A stretch of 64,000 bases of DNA. Source: Priestia abyssalis. Lineage in GTDB: Bacteria; Bacillota; Bacilli; Bacillales; Bacillaceae_H. Position 1 is the first letter of the stretch. Each line of letters begins with the position of its first letter. The translations under genes and the position numbers were made by a program. The notes under the pieces were generated by a model. The model was not told where the DNA came from and ran no database searches. It saw nothing but the letters and a program-made list of their open reading frames with translations. Positions 43,258 to 52,089 of this stretch are shown in pieces. The stretch spans positions 468,458 through 532,457 of the forward strand of contig NZ_KV917369.1 of NCBI RefSeq assembly GCF_002019595.1, given 5' to 3'.

Positions 43258-43995
43258 ATGGTTCAATCAATCGACCGTGCCATGCATATCATTAAAATTT
43301 TAGTCTCTGATCCGCATAAAATGGATTGGTCCATCACAGAGTTAGCAGAACGGACAGAATTACCGTTAAGTACGATGCATCGCTTACTGAGTTCGTTAAT
43401 GGACCATGGGCTTGTGATGCAAAATCCGAGCACAAAGCATTATAAAGCAGGATATATTTGGATGGAGATAGGGCTGCGAGTTCTTGACAGCATCGATTTT
43501 CGAACAGCGGCTCGTCCGGTAATGGAAAATTTGGCTTTGGATGTAGAAGAAAGTATTTACTTAAACATTCAAGACGGAACCTATGGCATTACGATTGAAA
43601 TCGTGGACAGCCCATTAAAGGTCCGAATAGCTGAGACTGTGGGCACTCGGGGTCCTTTAAATGTAGGGGCGCCCAATAAAGCGATTTTGGCTTATTTAAA
43701 AGAAGAAGAAAGAGAACAAATACTTCGAAAGCTGGGTTTAACAGGAAATGAACGGGAATCGGTGCAAATGCAGATGTCTGAGATTAAAGAAGCCGGATAT
43801 GCCATTAGTGAAGGCGAACGGACTGAAGGGACCGTTTCCGTATCTGCACCCGTCTTTGGCTACGCAAATAAAGTGTTTGCCTCAGTCAGTATCAATGCTC
43901 CAAGTTTTCGTTTTACGCAGGAGCGCCTTCCTCTCTTAATTGAAAAAGTCAAACAAGCGGCCGAAGAAATATCTATGAGAATAGGGAAGTTCTAA
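43258..43995 (+). CDS. IclR-family transcriptional regulator
   Basis: 245 aa. N-terminal winged helix-turn-helix (AMHIIKILVSDP, ITELAERTELPLSTMHRLLS, then a wing with NPSTKHYKAGYIW). The C-terminal IclR effector domain (about 75-245) includes LNVGAPNKAILAYL and AGYAISEGERTEGTVSVSAP. IclR proteins regulate catabolic genes in response to small acids. The following RocB-like and amidohydrolase genes on the same strand are the natural candidates. It is separated from them by a terminator pair, so it is probably its own transcript. Confidence 0.9.
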   Translation: MVQSIDRAMHIIKILVSDPHKMDWSITELAERTELPLSTMHRLLSSLMDHGLVMQNPSTKHYKAGYIWMEIGLRVLDSIDFRTAARPVMENLALDVEESIYLNIQDGTYGITIEIVDSPLKVRIAETVGTRGPLNVGAPNKAILAYLKEEEREQILRKLGLTGNERESVQMQMSEIKEAGYAISEGERTEGTVSVSAPVFGYANKVFASVSINAPSFRFTQERLPLLIEKVKQAAEEISMRIGKF

Positions 43996-44003
43996 TTTTA
44001 TTT

Positions 44004-44070
44004 AAAAAGGAGATATGGTTAAACAACCATGTCTCCTTTTTTTATGGCTGTTTTGAAAAAGCAGCCATAA
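44004..44070 (+). terminator. Two consecutive hairpins after iclR
   Basis: AAAAAGGAGA-ATGGTT pairs with AACCAT-TCTCCTTTTT, running into a T-run. Directly after, TTATGGCTG pairs with CAGCCATAA, followed by AAAA. Confidence 0.8.
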
Positions 44071-44162
44071 AAAAGGATGACAAAAATTTCTGAATGGATT
44101 ATATTTTAATTAGAAATGAAAATAGAAAATACTTCCGCTATACGGAAAAAAGAGGGTGGGGA

Positions 44163-45851
44163 ATGATGGAGATGTATCAACAACTTCGGACAATGGACAT
44201 ACCTGAACAGGCTGAGTTTTTGACGCGTTATTTAGTAGGAATCAAAAGCATTAATGGAACGGAAGGAGAAGGGGAAATAGCCAATTCTATTAAAGAAGTG
44301 CTTCAAAGCTTTCCTTATTTTCAACAAAATCCACAGTTTGTATGGGAACAAGCTGTACCGAATGATCCAGCTGGAAGAAAAAATGTCTTTGCTTTAGTAA
44401 AAGGGAAAAAGGCATCCAGTAAGACCGTCATTTTCCATTCTCATATTGATACGGTAGGAATCGAAGATTTCGGTCATTTAAAGTCGAAAGCATTAAATCC
44501 TGATGTGTTAGAAGCATTTTTTTCCACATATGAGCTGGATCAGGACGCACAAGCAGATGCCCAATCAGGAGATTGGCTGTTTGGAAGAGGATCTGTTGAT
44601 ATGAAAAGCGGAGCAGCCGTCCATATAGCGAATATATTGTACTTTACTGAAAATTTGGAAGGGCTTACAGGTAATGTTCTATTGATGCTCAATCCTGACG
44701 AAGAAAGCCAGCATAAAGGCATCGTTTCTGCCATTTCAGAATTGAAAAGGTTAAAAGAGAAGCACGGATTGAATTATGTATCCGCTATCAATGATGATTT
44801 CATTACGCCTCTCTATGAGGGAGATTCTCACCGATATATTTATACAGGGGCAGCAGGTAAGATTCTTCCAAGCTTTTATATATATGGGCGTGAGTCTCAT
44901 GTCGGTAATACGCTTTCAAGTCTCGATCCGAATTTCATCGCGGCAGAAATTACACGCCGCATCCACAATAATTTGGATTTGGCAGAAAATATTGAAGGAG
45001 AATTAACGCTTCCGCCAACATGTTTGCAGCAGCGTGACAATAAAGAATTTTATACGGTGCAGACAGCGACAAGCAGCTATTTATATTTCAACTATTTTCT
45101 TTATGAATCAACTGCTAAAGAAGTGATGGATAAGTTAACGGAAATTACAAGAGAAGCGTGTGCAGATGCGGAATTTCACTTATTAAAGCAGTATCAGGAA
45201 TTTTTAAAACGCACCGGTTTACCTGGAAAGGAACTTTCATGGTACATGGAGGTTACTAGTTTGGCGGATTTTATAGCAGAACTGGAGAATAAAGGGATTT
45301 CTGCTGTGGAGACGGCTAAAAAAGTACAGCAAGACAATCGGCATATGGAGCCTAGAAAGCTTTGTTTTCAAATCGTAGAGTCTCTGCAAAATCTCGATCC
45401 AGATAAAAAGCCAAGGGTCATTATTTTCTTTGCTCCTCCTTATTTGCCTCATAACTATTTAAATGAAGAAAATGAGCGGGATGCAAAACTTCTTCAATCC
45501 ATTAAAGAAGTATTGGCAGAAGCGGAGCGGCAAACGGGTGAACAATTTGCTTTGAAGAAATTCTTCCCGTATTTAGCGGATGGCAGTTTCCTTTCCCTGC
45601 ATGAAACGGATGAAGAAATTCGCTCATTAATCAATAATTTTCCTGAATGGGAATCGATTTACCCCGTGCCGATTAAAGGAATCCGTGATTTGAATATTCC
45701 ATCCGTAAACATGGGGGTTTACGGAAAAGACGGACATAAGTGGACTGAAAGAGTATATAAACCATATACGTTCCATGTTCTCCCTGAACTTATTCGCAAA
45801 ACCGCGCTTAAATTATTGGAACAGGAAGAAAATATGCTGTTAAGCGTATGA
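44163..45851 (+). CDS. rocB: RocB-like M20 family peptidase
   Basis: 562 aa. ATG 44163 is preferred because AGAGGGTGGGGA precedes it; the longer in-frame start has no ribosome binding site. M20 metal-site motifs: FHSHIDTVG (about 101), GRGSVDMKSGAAVH (about 142) and NPDEESQHKG (about 180). The length and the N-terminal LTRYLVGIKSINGTEGEGEI agree with RocB, the arginine-utilisation protein of Bacillus, rather than with 370-460-aa M20 enzymes. RocB is genetically tied to arginine catabolism, but its reaction is not established. Here it sits after an IclR regulator and before an amidohydrolase. Confidence 0.8.
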   Translation: MMEMYQQLRTMDIPEQAEFLTRYLVGIKSINGTEGEGEIANSIKEVLQSFPYFQQNPQFVWEQAVPNDPAGRKNVFALVKGKKASSKTVIFHSHIDTVGIEDFGHLKSKALNPDVLEAFFSTYELDQDAQADAQSGDWLFGRGSVDMKSGAAVHIANILYFTENLEGLTGNVLLMLNPDEESQHKGIVSAISELKRLKEKHGLNYVSAINDDFITPLYEGDSHRYIYTGAAGKILPSFYIYGRESHVGNTLSSLDPNFIAAEITRRIHNNLDLAENIEGELTLPPTCLQQRDNKEFYTVQTATSSYLYFNYFLYESTAKEVMDKLTEITREACADAEFHLLKQYQEFLKRTGLPGKELSWYMEVTSLADFIAELENKGISAVETAKKVQQDNRHMEPRKLCFQIVESLQNLDPDKKPRVIIFFAPPYLPHNYLNEENERDAKLLQSIKEVLAEAERQTGEQFALKKFFPYLADGSFLSLHETDEEIRSLINNFPEWESIYPVPIKGIRDLNIPSVNMGVYGKDGHKWTERVYKPYTFHVLPELIRKTALKLLEQEENMLLSV

Positions 45852-45856
45852 CCATG

Positions 45857-45901
45857 TGTCTGCCGCCACCTGTATATTTCAGGTAGTGACAGGCATTTTT
45901 T
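45857..45901 (+). terminator. Terminator after the RocB-like gene
   Basis: TGTCTGCC-GCCACCTG pairs with CAGGTAGTGACAGGCA allowing mismatches, followed by TTTTTTCG. Confidence 0.7.
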
Positions 45902-45960
45902 CGATACTAATACCCTTCATAATCAGATATGATGGAGGTAAATGGAAGGAGTGATTCGAG

Positions 45961-47178
45961 TTGAGTCAATGGATTAAAAATGTAAGGCTGGAAACAGGGT
46001 ATGAATATGAAGATGGAGAAATTACCGCAACGAAAACGGAGCTGTATCATCTTTTGGTAGCAGAAGGAAAATTTGAGCAAATACAACCAGCCTCTGTCCC
46101 GCTCCCCTTTGAAGCGAATGTGATAGATGGAGAAGGATTACTTGCTCTCCCTGCATTTGAAGAAAAGCATATACATCTGGACAAAACATATTTTGGAGGA
46201 GAGTGGAAAGCCCCTACAATCGGGAATCGTTTTAAACGAGTAAGGGAAGAGCAAAAATTACTTCCGCAATTACGTGAAGTCACACAAGAAAGAGCTGAAA
46301 AGATTCTTACATTGCTAGGGGAAAATGGGGCGGTAAAAGTACGTACGCATTGTAACATTGAACCCGTTAGTGAGCTTCATAATCTTGAAGCGACTAAACG
46401 TGCGCTCGAAAATTACGCAGACAAATTCTCCGGAGAAATCGTCGCGTTTCCACAGCATGGACTGCTGCGCAGCAATAGTGCAGAGCTGATGAAAGAGGCG
46501 ATGAGAAACGGAGCTCATCTTGTAGGGGGAGTCGATCCAGCGACGTTTGATGAAGATATTGAGAAATCTCTGCATACAATGGTCGATATTGCGATGCAAT
46601 TCGACGCGGGCATTGATTTGCATCTCCATGATCGTGGGCATCTTGGTATATATACAATGAAGAGATTGGCAGCGTTAGGAAAAGAAGCAGGGTTGGAAGG
46701 GAAAATTACCATTAGTCACGGCTATGCATTAGGGGATATTCCCGAAAAGGAACTGGCTGAAATGATCCATCTCTTTCAAGAAATGAAAATGGATTTGACG
46801 TCAGCTGTTCCTATTGATTTGCCCGGCCCGCCGATTCCTCTTCTTTATGAAAATGGAATACAGGTTTCTTTAGGGAATGACAGTATTACTGACCATTGGT
46901 TCCCGATTGGAACGGGGGACATGCTGGAGAAAGCAAGGAGATTGGCTGAGAGATTCAATTGGATCAGCGAACGTTTGCTGGCCAAATCACTTATCTTTGT
47001 GACAGGAGGAAAACTTTCGCTTGATGATGAAGGACACCAGCTTTGGCCGAAAAACGGAGATGAAGCAAGCTTTATTTTGGTGAACGCTTCTTGTTCCGCT
47101 GAAGCGGTAGCGAGAGGGGTAACAAAAAGAAGAGTATTTTATAAGGGGGCGCCATCTTTCGGACAAGGAATCATTTGA
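45961..47178 (+). CDS. Cytosine-deaminase-like amidohydrolase
   Basis: 405 aa, TTG start eight bases after GGAGTG. Amidohydrolase barrel with the metal residues in place: EEKHIHLDKTYFGGEWK (HxH, about 69-71), the VRTHCNIEP strand (about 123), DLHLHDRG (about 222), ISHGYALGD (about 250) and LGNDSITDHW with the catalytic Asp (about 306). This is the CodA/AtzC-like branch that deaminates or hydrolyses cyclic C-N substrates. With a RocB-like peptidase and an IclR regulator upstream, it may serve breakdown of a heterocyclic or N-acyl nitrogen source; substrate unknown. Confidence 0.82.
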   Translation: MSQWIKNVRLETGYEYEDGEITATKTELYHLLVAEGKFEQIQPASVPLPFEANVIDGEGLLALPAFEEKHIHLDKTYFGGEWKAPTIGNRFKRVREEQKLLPQLREVTQERAEKILTLLGENGAVKVRTHCNIEPVSELHNLEATKRALENYADKFSGEIVAFPQHGLLRSNSAELMKEAMRNGAHLVGGVDPATFDEDIEKSLHTMVDIAMQFDAGIDLHLHDRGHLGIYTMKRLAALGKEAGLEGKITISHGYALGDIPEKELAEMIHLFQEMKMDLTSAVPIDLPGPPIPLLYENGIQVSLGNDSITDHWFPIGTGDMLEKARRLAERFNWISERLLAKSLIFVTGGKLSLDDEGHQLWPKNGDEASFILVNASCSAEAVARGVTKRRVFYKGAPSFGQGII

Positions 47179-47182
47179 CTAA

Positions 47183-47223
47183 ATAACGGAGCGTGGATAA
47201 AAAACATTCATGTTCCGTTACTT
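47183..47223 (+). terminator. Terminator
   Basis: TAACGGA (47184-47190) pairs with TCCGTTA (47214-47220), followed by CTTTTG. 47224-47480 shows no other gene. Confidence 0.6.
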
Positions 47224-47480
47224 TTGAATCATAAGAAACAACTGTGGTGTAAAGTTTGGATTATAAGGTGGGCAAATAACGGATGTTCCTTATTTACGGT
47301 GATATTCAAATCATTCAATTGCTGTTTAAGGCGGAAAGCGGCTGCTGCATAGCCTAAAAATAGGTCGTGGGAGTTTTCGTCATCTATGAAATAACAATTG
47401 GGTTCCATTTCAGCTTGTTTTCTTCTTCATTATTTTTTGCGGTAAAATACAAATACGAAGAGAAAAGGAGTGTGGAAGGG

Positions 47481-48023
47481 TTGATCGATAAAGCGATTCA
47501 ATTTGCTGTTGTTGCACATGAGGGGCAATACCGAAAGGGGACAAATATTCCGTATATTGTTCATCCAGTTTCTGTCGGCTTTCTTTTGCAAAGTATTGGT
47601 TGTGATGAAGAAGTCATAGCGGCCGGAATTTTGCATGATACGGTAGAAGATACAAATACGGAACTTGATGACATTGAATATGAGTTTGGAGAGAGCGTTG
47701 CATCACTTGTTTTATCCGTGAGTGAACCAGACAAGACATTAACTTGGGAAGAACGAAAAACACATACGATTGAATCATTGAAACAAGCGAATGAAGATAC
47801 ACTTGTCATTACGTTAGCTGATAAAATACATAATTTGCGTACGCTATTCTTTGATTGGCAACAGAACGGAGAAGAGGTATGGGAGAAATTCAACCGAGGA
47901 AGAGAAAAACAAAAATGGTATCATGAATCCGTTTATGAAGCGACAGGAAAACGCCCAAAAAATGAAAAGATTGATGTTCTTCGTATTCAATACAAACAAT
48001 TAATTGCAGATATTTTTAAATAG
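47481..48023 (+). CDS. HD-domain phosphohydrolase, RelA/SpoT-like
   Basis: 180 aa from TTG 47481, ten bases after AAAGGAG; homologues typically start MIDKAI, as this does. Motifs: YIVHPVSVG (first His), GILHDTVEDT (HD and ED), LADKIHNLRTLFFDW (Asp). All residues of the SpoT/MESH1-type HD site are present and no synthetase domain follows, so it is a small alarmone-hydrolase-like protein. Small HD enzymes of this type hydrolyse (p)ppGpp or related nucleotides. Stand-alone gene with a terminator. Confidence 0.85.
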   Translation: MIDKAIQFAVVAHEGQYRKGTNIPYIVHPVSVGFLLQSIGCDEEVIAAGILHDTVEDTNTELDDIEYEFGESVASLVLSVSEPDKTLTWEERKTHTIESLKQANEDTLVITLADKIHNLRTLFFDWQQNGEEVWEKFNRGREKQKWYHESVYEATGKRPKNEKIDVLRIQYKQLIADIFK

Positions 48024-48045
48024 GAGATGTATTAAAATTTTCTGC

Positions 48046-48095
48046 AAAAAGAACCCACTCCCAAAATACAAGATTTTTGGGAGTGGGTTCTTTTT
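48046..48095 (+). terminator. Strong terminator
   Basis: AAAAAGAACCCACTCCCAAAA pairs almost perfectly with TTTTGGGAGTGGGTTCTTTTT, and A-run and T-run make it bidirectional. Confidence 0.9.
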
Positions 48096-48142
48096 GGGTA
48101 ATAAATCGACCGGCATGGTTCGTATGCCGGCCGATTTAGTAC

Positions 48143-48712
48143 TTATTTGACAATTTTGATTTTAATTTTTTTGACGCCCCATTGCAGAGCTTTTTGTTTT
48201 GATGAGAAAAACACGTCGATTTTATTGCCTTTCACGGCACTTCCTTTATCTGCCGCAACAGCGTATCCGTAACCTTCTACATACACTTTCGTACCTAAAG
48301 GAATGACTTTAGGATCAACCGAAATGGCTTTTGCGTTCGGGTTTTTCTTTAAATTTAAACCAGTTGCAGTAATGCCGGTGCAGCCTTTGCAATCAGCGGT
48401 ATATGCAGTTGCAGTTACTGTCAGTTCTTTTGTAAAAGTAACGCCTTGTACTTTTGCTGCTGGTTTCGCTTGGGCTGCTGCTGTTTTTGCTGCCGTTTTT
48501 TGGGCGGAAACATGCAGGATTTGTTTAGGAACAATACGGTCTGAAGAAAGTTTGTTCCAGCTTTTAATTTGATTCACTGTAACGTTATGTTTTTTCGAGA
48601 TACTCCATAATGTATCTCCGTTTTTTACTTGATATGTATTGGCTGACGCCGCACTTGACACTCCGAAAGATAATAAAATAGCCGTACTCATTGATATAAT
48701 AAACTTTTTCAA
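48143..48712 (-). CDS. yocH: Secreted LysM plus 3D-domain cell-wall protein (YocH-like)
   Basis: 189 aa. Signal peptide MKKFIISMSTAILLSFGVSS (cleavage near ASANTY). One LysM (YQVKNGDTLWSISKKHNVTV, about 27-70), an Ala/Lys linker, and a C-terminal 3D domain (about 95-189) with ATAYTADCKGCTGITATGLN, SVDPKVIPLGTKVYVEGYGY, ADKGSAVKGNKIDVFF. This is the layout of Bacillus YocH, a muropeptide-active protein under WalRK control. YocH itself has two LysM repeats, so this is a shorter relative. A perfect WalR box lies 84 bp upstream of the start. Confidence 0.85.
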   Translation of the reverse strand: MKKFIISMSTAILLSFGVSSAASANTYQVKNGDTLWSISKKHNVTVNQIKSWNKLSSDRIVPKQILHVSAQKTAAKTAAAQAKPAAKVQGVTFTKELTVTATAYTADCKGCTGITATGLNLKKNPNAKAISVDPKVIPLGTKVYVEGYGYAVAADKGSAVKGNKIDVFFSSKQKALQWGVKKIKIKIVK

Positions 48713-48795
48713 GATTGTAATCCCCTTTTAATAAACTCTTAAATATACAATAACAGTTTAATATAACAAATATGTTTCATTATGTTTCTATTTAT

Positions 48796-48812
48796 GTTAC
48801 AAATCGTTTACA
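48796..48812 (-). promoter_or_regulatory. WalR box upstream of the yocH-like gene
   Basis: On the minus strand TGTAAA-N5-TGTAAC matches the TGTWAH-N5-TGTWAH consensus at every position and reads in the direction of the gene, the usual arrangement for WalR-activated autolysin genes. Confidence 0.8.
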
Positions 48813-48936
48813 AGGTTCATATAAAGGAAACTTCCATCAGTGGGGGGGGCTGCCTGTTAATGCGGGATAAACCTATGGCTTTTCCGCTTTTGGCTCGATA
48901 CAATGGAAGTAACTGCTTAGAAAAGGGGACGTGAAC

Positions 48937-50103
48937 ATGAAAGAAATCATTTCTTTAAAAATTAATGAACTTCAGCAAGAGTTTTATGAAATCAGCAAAT
49001 TTATAGGAGAAAATCCAGAGCTTGGCCATGAGGAAGTAAAGGCATGCAAAGTTTTAACAGAAACACTGGAGAAACACGGATTTTCGATTACAGTTGGTAC
49101 ATGCGGGCTGCCGACAGCTTTTACGGCTGTGTATGACAGCGGGAAACCAGGTCCTTCTATAGGATTTATGGCAGAGTATGATGCTCTTCCTGACTTGGGG
49201 CATGCATGTGGACATAATTTGATCGGCACGATGGGGATTGCTGCAGGAATCGGTCTAAGCAGCGTTGTGCATGAATGCGGGGGGAAAGTATATGTATACG
49301 GAACACCAGCAGAAGAAACGCGCGGCGGAAAGGTGACAATGGCAGAAACGGGTGTATTGGATCATTTAGATGTTGCTTTAATGGTCCATCCTTATTATTG
49401 TCATCAACGAAGTGGAACGTCCCTTGCCATGGATGCCATTCAATTTGAATTTTTCGGTAAAGCTGCTCATGCTGCGGCTGCTCCTCATGAAGGGATTAAC
49501 GCATTGGATGCGGTCATTCAAACTTTTAATGGTATAAACGCCTTAAGACAGCATGTGAAATCAGATGTTCGCATCCATGGAATCATACCTGAAGGTGGAA
49601 AAGCTGCTAATATTGTCCCGGATTATGCCATCGCCCAATTTTATGTTCGGGCTGGCAGCCGCAGCTATGTTAATGAAGTGGCGAAAAAGGTGAAGGCATG
49701 CGCAGAAGCGGCGGCTTTAGCGACTGGAGCGCGCCTGGAAGTGTCTAACTATGAGTTTTCTTATGATGATATGGTAACAAACGAAGAGCTTTCTAGGGCT
49801 TTTACGGGTAACTTAATCGCCCTGGGCGTTAATCCCAAAGAAATTTATGATGATGAGGGAGACCATGGTTCATTGGATATGGGAAATGTTAGCCAAGTCG
49901 TGCCTTCGATTCATCCATATATTCAAATTTGTTCGGAATTCTATGCTTGTCATACCCATGAATTCAGAGAAGCAGCCATGAGCGAACAAGGGCGTGAGGC
50001 CATGATTTTAGGGGCGAAAGCCATGGCATTGACAGGGTACGATATCCTGACAAACCCTGAATTGCTGGAAAAAGTGAAGAAGGAATTTCAAAAAAATAAA
50101 TAG
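48937..50103 (+). CDS. M20-family amidohydrolase (AbgB/hippurate-hydrolase-like)
   Basis: 388 aa from ATG 48937, six bases after GGGGAC; an in-frame GTG at 48931 is also possible. M20D motifs: EYDALPDLGHACGHNLIGTM (about 83-102, metal Cys and His), TPAEETRGGK (about 130), MVHPYYCHQ (about 152), KAAHAAAAPHEGINALD (about 178) and the C-terminal CHTHEFREA. These enzymes cleave amide bonds of N-acyl amino acids or p-aminobenzoyl-glutamate. It could complete the catabolic cluster that begins with the IclR gene, though the yocH-like gene lies between on the other strand. Confidence 0.85.
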   Translation: MKEIISLKINELQQEFYEISKFIGENPELGHEEVKACKVLTETLEKHGFSITVGTCGLPTAFTAVYDSGKPGPSIGFMAEYDALPDLGHACGHNLIGTMGIAAGIGLSSVVHECGGKVYVYGTPAEETRGGKVTMAETGVLDHLDVALMVHPYYCHQRSGTSLAMDAIQFEFFGKAAHAAAAPHEGINALDAVIQTFNGINALRQHVKSDVRIHGIIPEGGKAANIVPDYAIAQFYVRAGSRSYVNEVAKKVKACAEAAALATGARLEVSNYEFSYDDMVTNEELSRAFTGNLIALGVNPKEIYDDEGDHGSLDMGNVSQVVPSIHPYIQICSEFYACHTHEFREAAMSEQGREAMILGAKAMALTGYDILTNPELLEKVKKEFQKNK

Positions 50104-50169
50104 AGAGTATAAGCGTAAGAAAGAGGCTGTCTCATAAGCCTCTAGTAAAACACAAAAACTAATTTTTAC

Positions 50170-50228
50170 TGAAAGGCCCCTTCAAATAATTCCTTGGCTT
50201 TACTGGGTTTTCATGAAGGGGCCTTTCA
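50170..50228. repeat. 15-bp inverted repeat, first of two stacked hairpins
   Basis: TGAAAGGCCCCTTCA (50170-50184) is fully complementary to TGAAGGGGCCTTTCA (50214-50228). The loop carries TTTACTGGGTTTTC. A related hairpin occurs at 63661-63731. Confidence 0.85.
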
Positions 50229-50229
50229 G

Positions 50230-50281
50230 GAGGATGGGTCAAAAGGGTTTCTTTTTCCCCTTTTGACCCATCCTCTTTTCT
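50230..50281. terminator. Strong hairpin and terminator next to IS110
   Basis: GAGGATGGGTCAAAAGGG (50230-50247) pairs with CCCTTTTGACCCATCCTC (50258-50275), followed by TTTTC. The 11-nt GAGGATGGGTC recurs in the candidate target-binding loop of the IS110 bridge RNA (51799-51809). 50282-50431 is the noncoding end region of the IS. Confidence 0.8.
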
Positions 50282-50431
50282 TACGATTAGTCAAGGGATT
50301 TTAAAAAATTAAAGTACTGTTAGTAAGTTCTATGATTTCTTTTTAAAAGGGGATTTTTAGGCACAGCTAATAAGCCCAGCTATTTCTTTTTTTTTTTAGC
50401 CAGGGATGTATGTGATATAATCGTTTCAACA

Positions 50432-51649
50432 TTACTTACCAGCGGCCAACTGGTAATCGTAATGCAGATCGTGTGTAATAAGGTGGAAGAGGGACTTCAA
50501 CAACTTATTCACACAGGCGATGGACGCAACTTTATGACGTTTGTTATAAGGTTGCGTTTTTAATTTGTCATAATAATCCACAATATGATTGCCTCCAAAG
50601 CGTCGCTGACGGATCATGTTTTGAATGGTGAAATAGAGTATTTTGCGTAAATAACTGTTGCCGCGCTTGTTGATTTTATCTTTATAAAACAAGGTTCCCG
50701 ACTGGAAGCGCCTGATGTCAATTCCAGCATAGGCATTCAGCTGTTTATGGTTGTCAAAACGCGTCAGATCTCCTATCTCTCCAATTAACCTCACAGCCGT
50801 ATTCGGGCCAATCCCGGGAAAACTGATGAGCACCTGATAGTCTTTCCGTTCTTTTGAAAGCTCGGCCATCTGCTTAATCAACGCTTCACGCTGTCTTAAA
50901 ATCGCTAAATGACGCTTGGCATAGACTCTTAATTGATCACAGCGAACATCCTCAGCGTCTACGGCCGGATAAGAGTCTTGTGCAGCTTCCAACAGTTGCA
51001 GGGCTTTTTTCTCTGCCGTTTTAGGAGCTAGTTTTTTCTCTGTATTCGTGAGTAGTCGATTACGGACCACCGTTTTAGACAAGTGTCTCACACAATCAGG
51101 ATGTGGGAACAACTGTAGAATATTCAAAAACAACTCTGATTTTTGGGTAAACAAGGACTCCATTTCCGGAAAAGTAAGTTGCAGAAGCGTGTGTATGCGG
51201 CTGCGAATCAGGCTCAGTTCTTCATCCAGTTCTTTATAGTAGCGAGAAAGAGCACGCATTTGGTCATAATAAGCTTCCTGCGGCTTTTTGATGCGCCGTG
51301 TAGCCGTAAAGTGCGTCTGGGCTAGACGATGAGCGTCGCTTTTGTCTGTTTTGTGCATGCGCATGGAAGCTGTTTGAAGCTTAGATTCCAAAGGATTAAG
51401 TAAACAATACGGAAAGCCGTACTCCGTGAAAAATCGTTCTAGTTGGCGAGAATACACACCTGTGGCCTCAAATACGATATCAGGGGCCTGTGCGTCTTTT
51501 TGGATTAGGGCCTTGATTTGATTATATAGTCTTTCAAAAAAGGAGCGTTCATGAAGCATTTCTCCTTCAAAGATGCAAACTCGGTCAGCGTTATAGATGA
51601 CCATATAACTTTTCCCCATACTAACATCAAAAGCTATTACACTTGGCAT
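50432..51649 (-). mobile_element. IS110-family transposase
   Basis: 405 aa from ATG 51649, seven bases after AGGAGG. N-terminal DEDD RuvC-like domain (VIAFDVSMGKSYMVIYNADR, FEATGVYSRQLERFF, KTDKSDAHRLAQ). Coiled-coil middle. C-terminal transposase_20 domain with ISFPGIGPNTAVRLIGEIGD, LNAYAGIDIRRFQSGTLFYK and the serine motif region (KRGNSYLRKILYF). Full length, so probably active. IS110 elements use a bridge RNA encoded upstream of the transposase; a matching two-loop RNA candidate lies at 51699-51825. Element ends are not defined by terminal repeats. Confidence 0.92.
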
Positions 51650-51698
51650 ATCCATTCCTCCTAACTTTACGGTAGAAGCGTTCACATCACCTTATCGA

Positions 51699-51825
51699 TT
51701 CCCTTTTCTTATACACGATCTCCAGGATCCAACATACTGAAACTGATTCTTATAAGGGAAGTGAAGTAGGCCAGTTTAAAATACGAACTCAAGGTCCTGA
51801 GGATGGGTCGACCTATTCTTCACTT
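51699..51825 (-). ncRNA. Candidate IS110 bridge RNA (two internal-loop stem-loops)
   Basis: On the minus strand, just upstream of the transposase, two abutting stem-loops occur. The first (51825-51759) has an 8-bp base AAGTGAAG/CTTCACTT, a large internal loop and a CTCA/TGAG apical hairpin. The second (51760-51699) has a base TTCCCTT/AAGGGAA, an internal loop and a GATC/GATC apex. This is the target-binding-loop and donor-binding-loop order of bridge RNAs. The first loop contains GACCCATCCTC, identical to one arm of the hairpin flanking the other end of the IS. Confidence 0.65.
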
Positions 51826-51832
51826 CTACTAT

Positions 51833-51874
51833 AAAAAAATAGTAGCACAGACCATGGCCGTGGTCTGTGCTACT
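51833..51874 (-). terminator. Terminator at the upstream edge of IS110
   Basis: AGTAGCACAGACC (51841-51853) pairs perfectly with GGTCTGTGCTACT (51862-51874); the minus-strand transcript then reads ATTTTTTTATAG. It would block read-through into the IS from outside. Confidence 0.8.
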
Positions 51875-51970
51875 AATCTTAGTATGTTTTATATTTATGC
51901 ATAAGAAGTGTAGCTTGGATATGAAAAAAACAACCTCGATTTCCGACTGCCTAAGCAACGGCTTTTAGAT

Positions 51971-52006
51971 AATTGTATCCAATTGTAATTATAATTGGAT
52001 ACAATT
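51971..52006. promoter_or_regulatory. GntR operator dyad
   Basis: AATTGTATCCAATT (51971-51984) and AATTGGATACAATT (51993-52006) form a perfect 14-bp inverted repeat about 85 bp upstream of the GntR gene. A third half-site, TGTATCCAAT, lies at 52059-52068, 21 bp before the start codon. This fits autoregulation. Confidence 0.8.
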
Positions 52007-52089
52007 ATTTTTGATTTTATGTTGAAAATGCTTATTTTTACTGATATATTATATTTAATGTATCCAATCTTTAATGGAGGAGTAGTATA

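Noticed and set aside
48143..48712. Calling the LysM/3D protein an exact YocH orthologue
   Set aside because: Only one LysM repeat is present, so the symbol is given as the nearest relative only.
51833..51874. IS110 terminal inverted repeat
   Set aside because: The stem is local, followed by a T-run on the minus strand, and has no partner at the other end; it is a terminator. IS110-group elements typically lack long terminal repeats.
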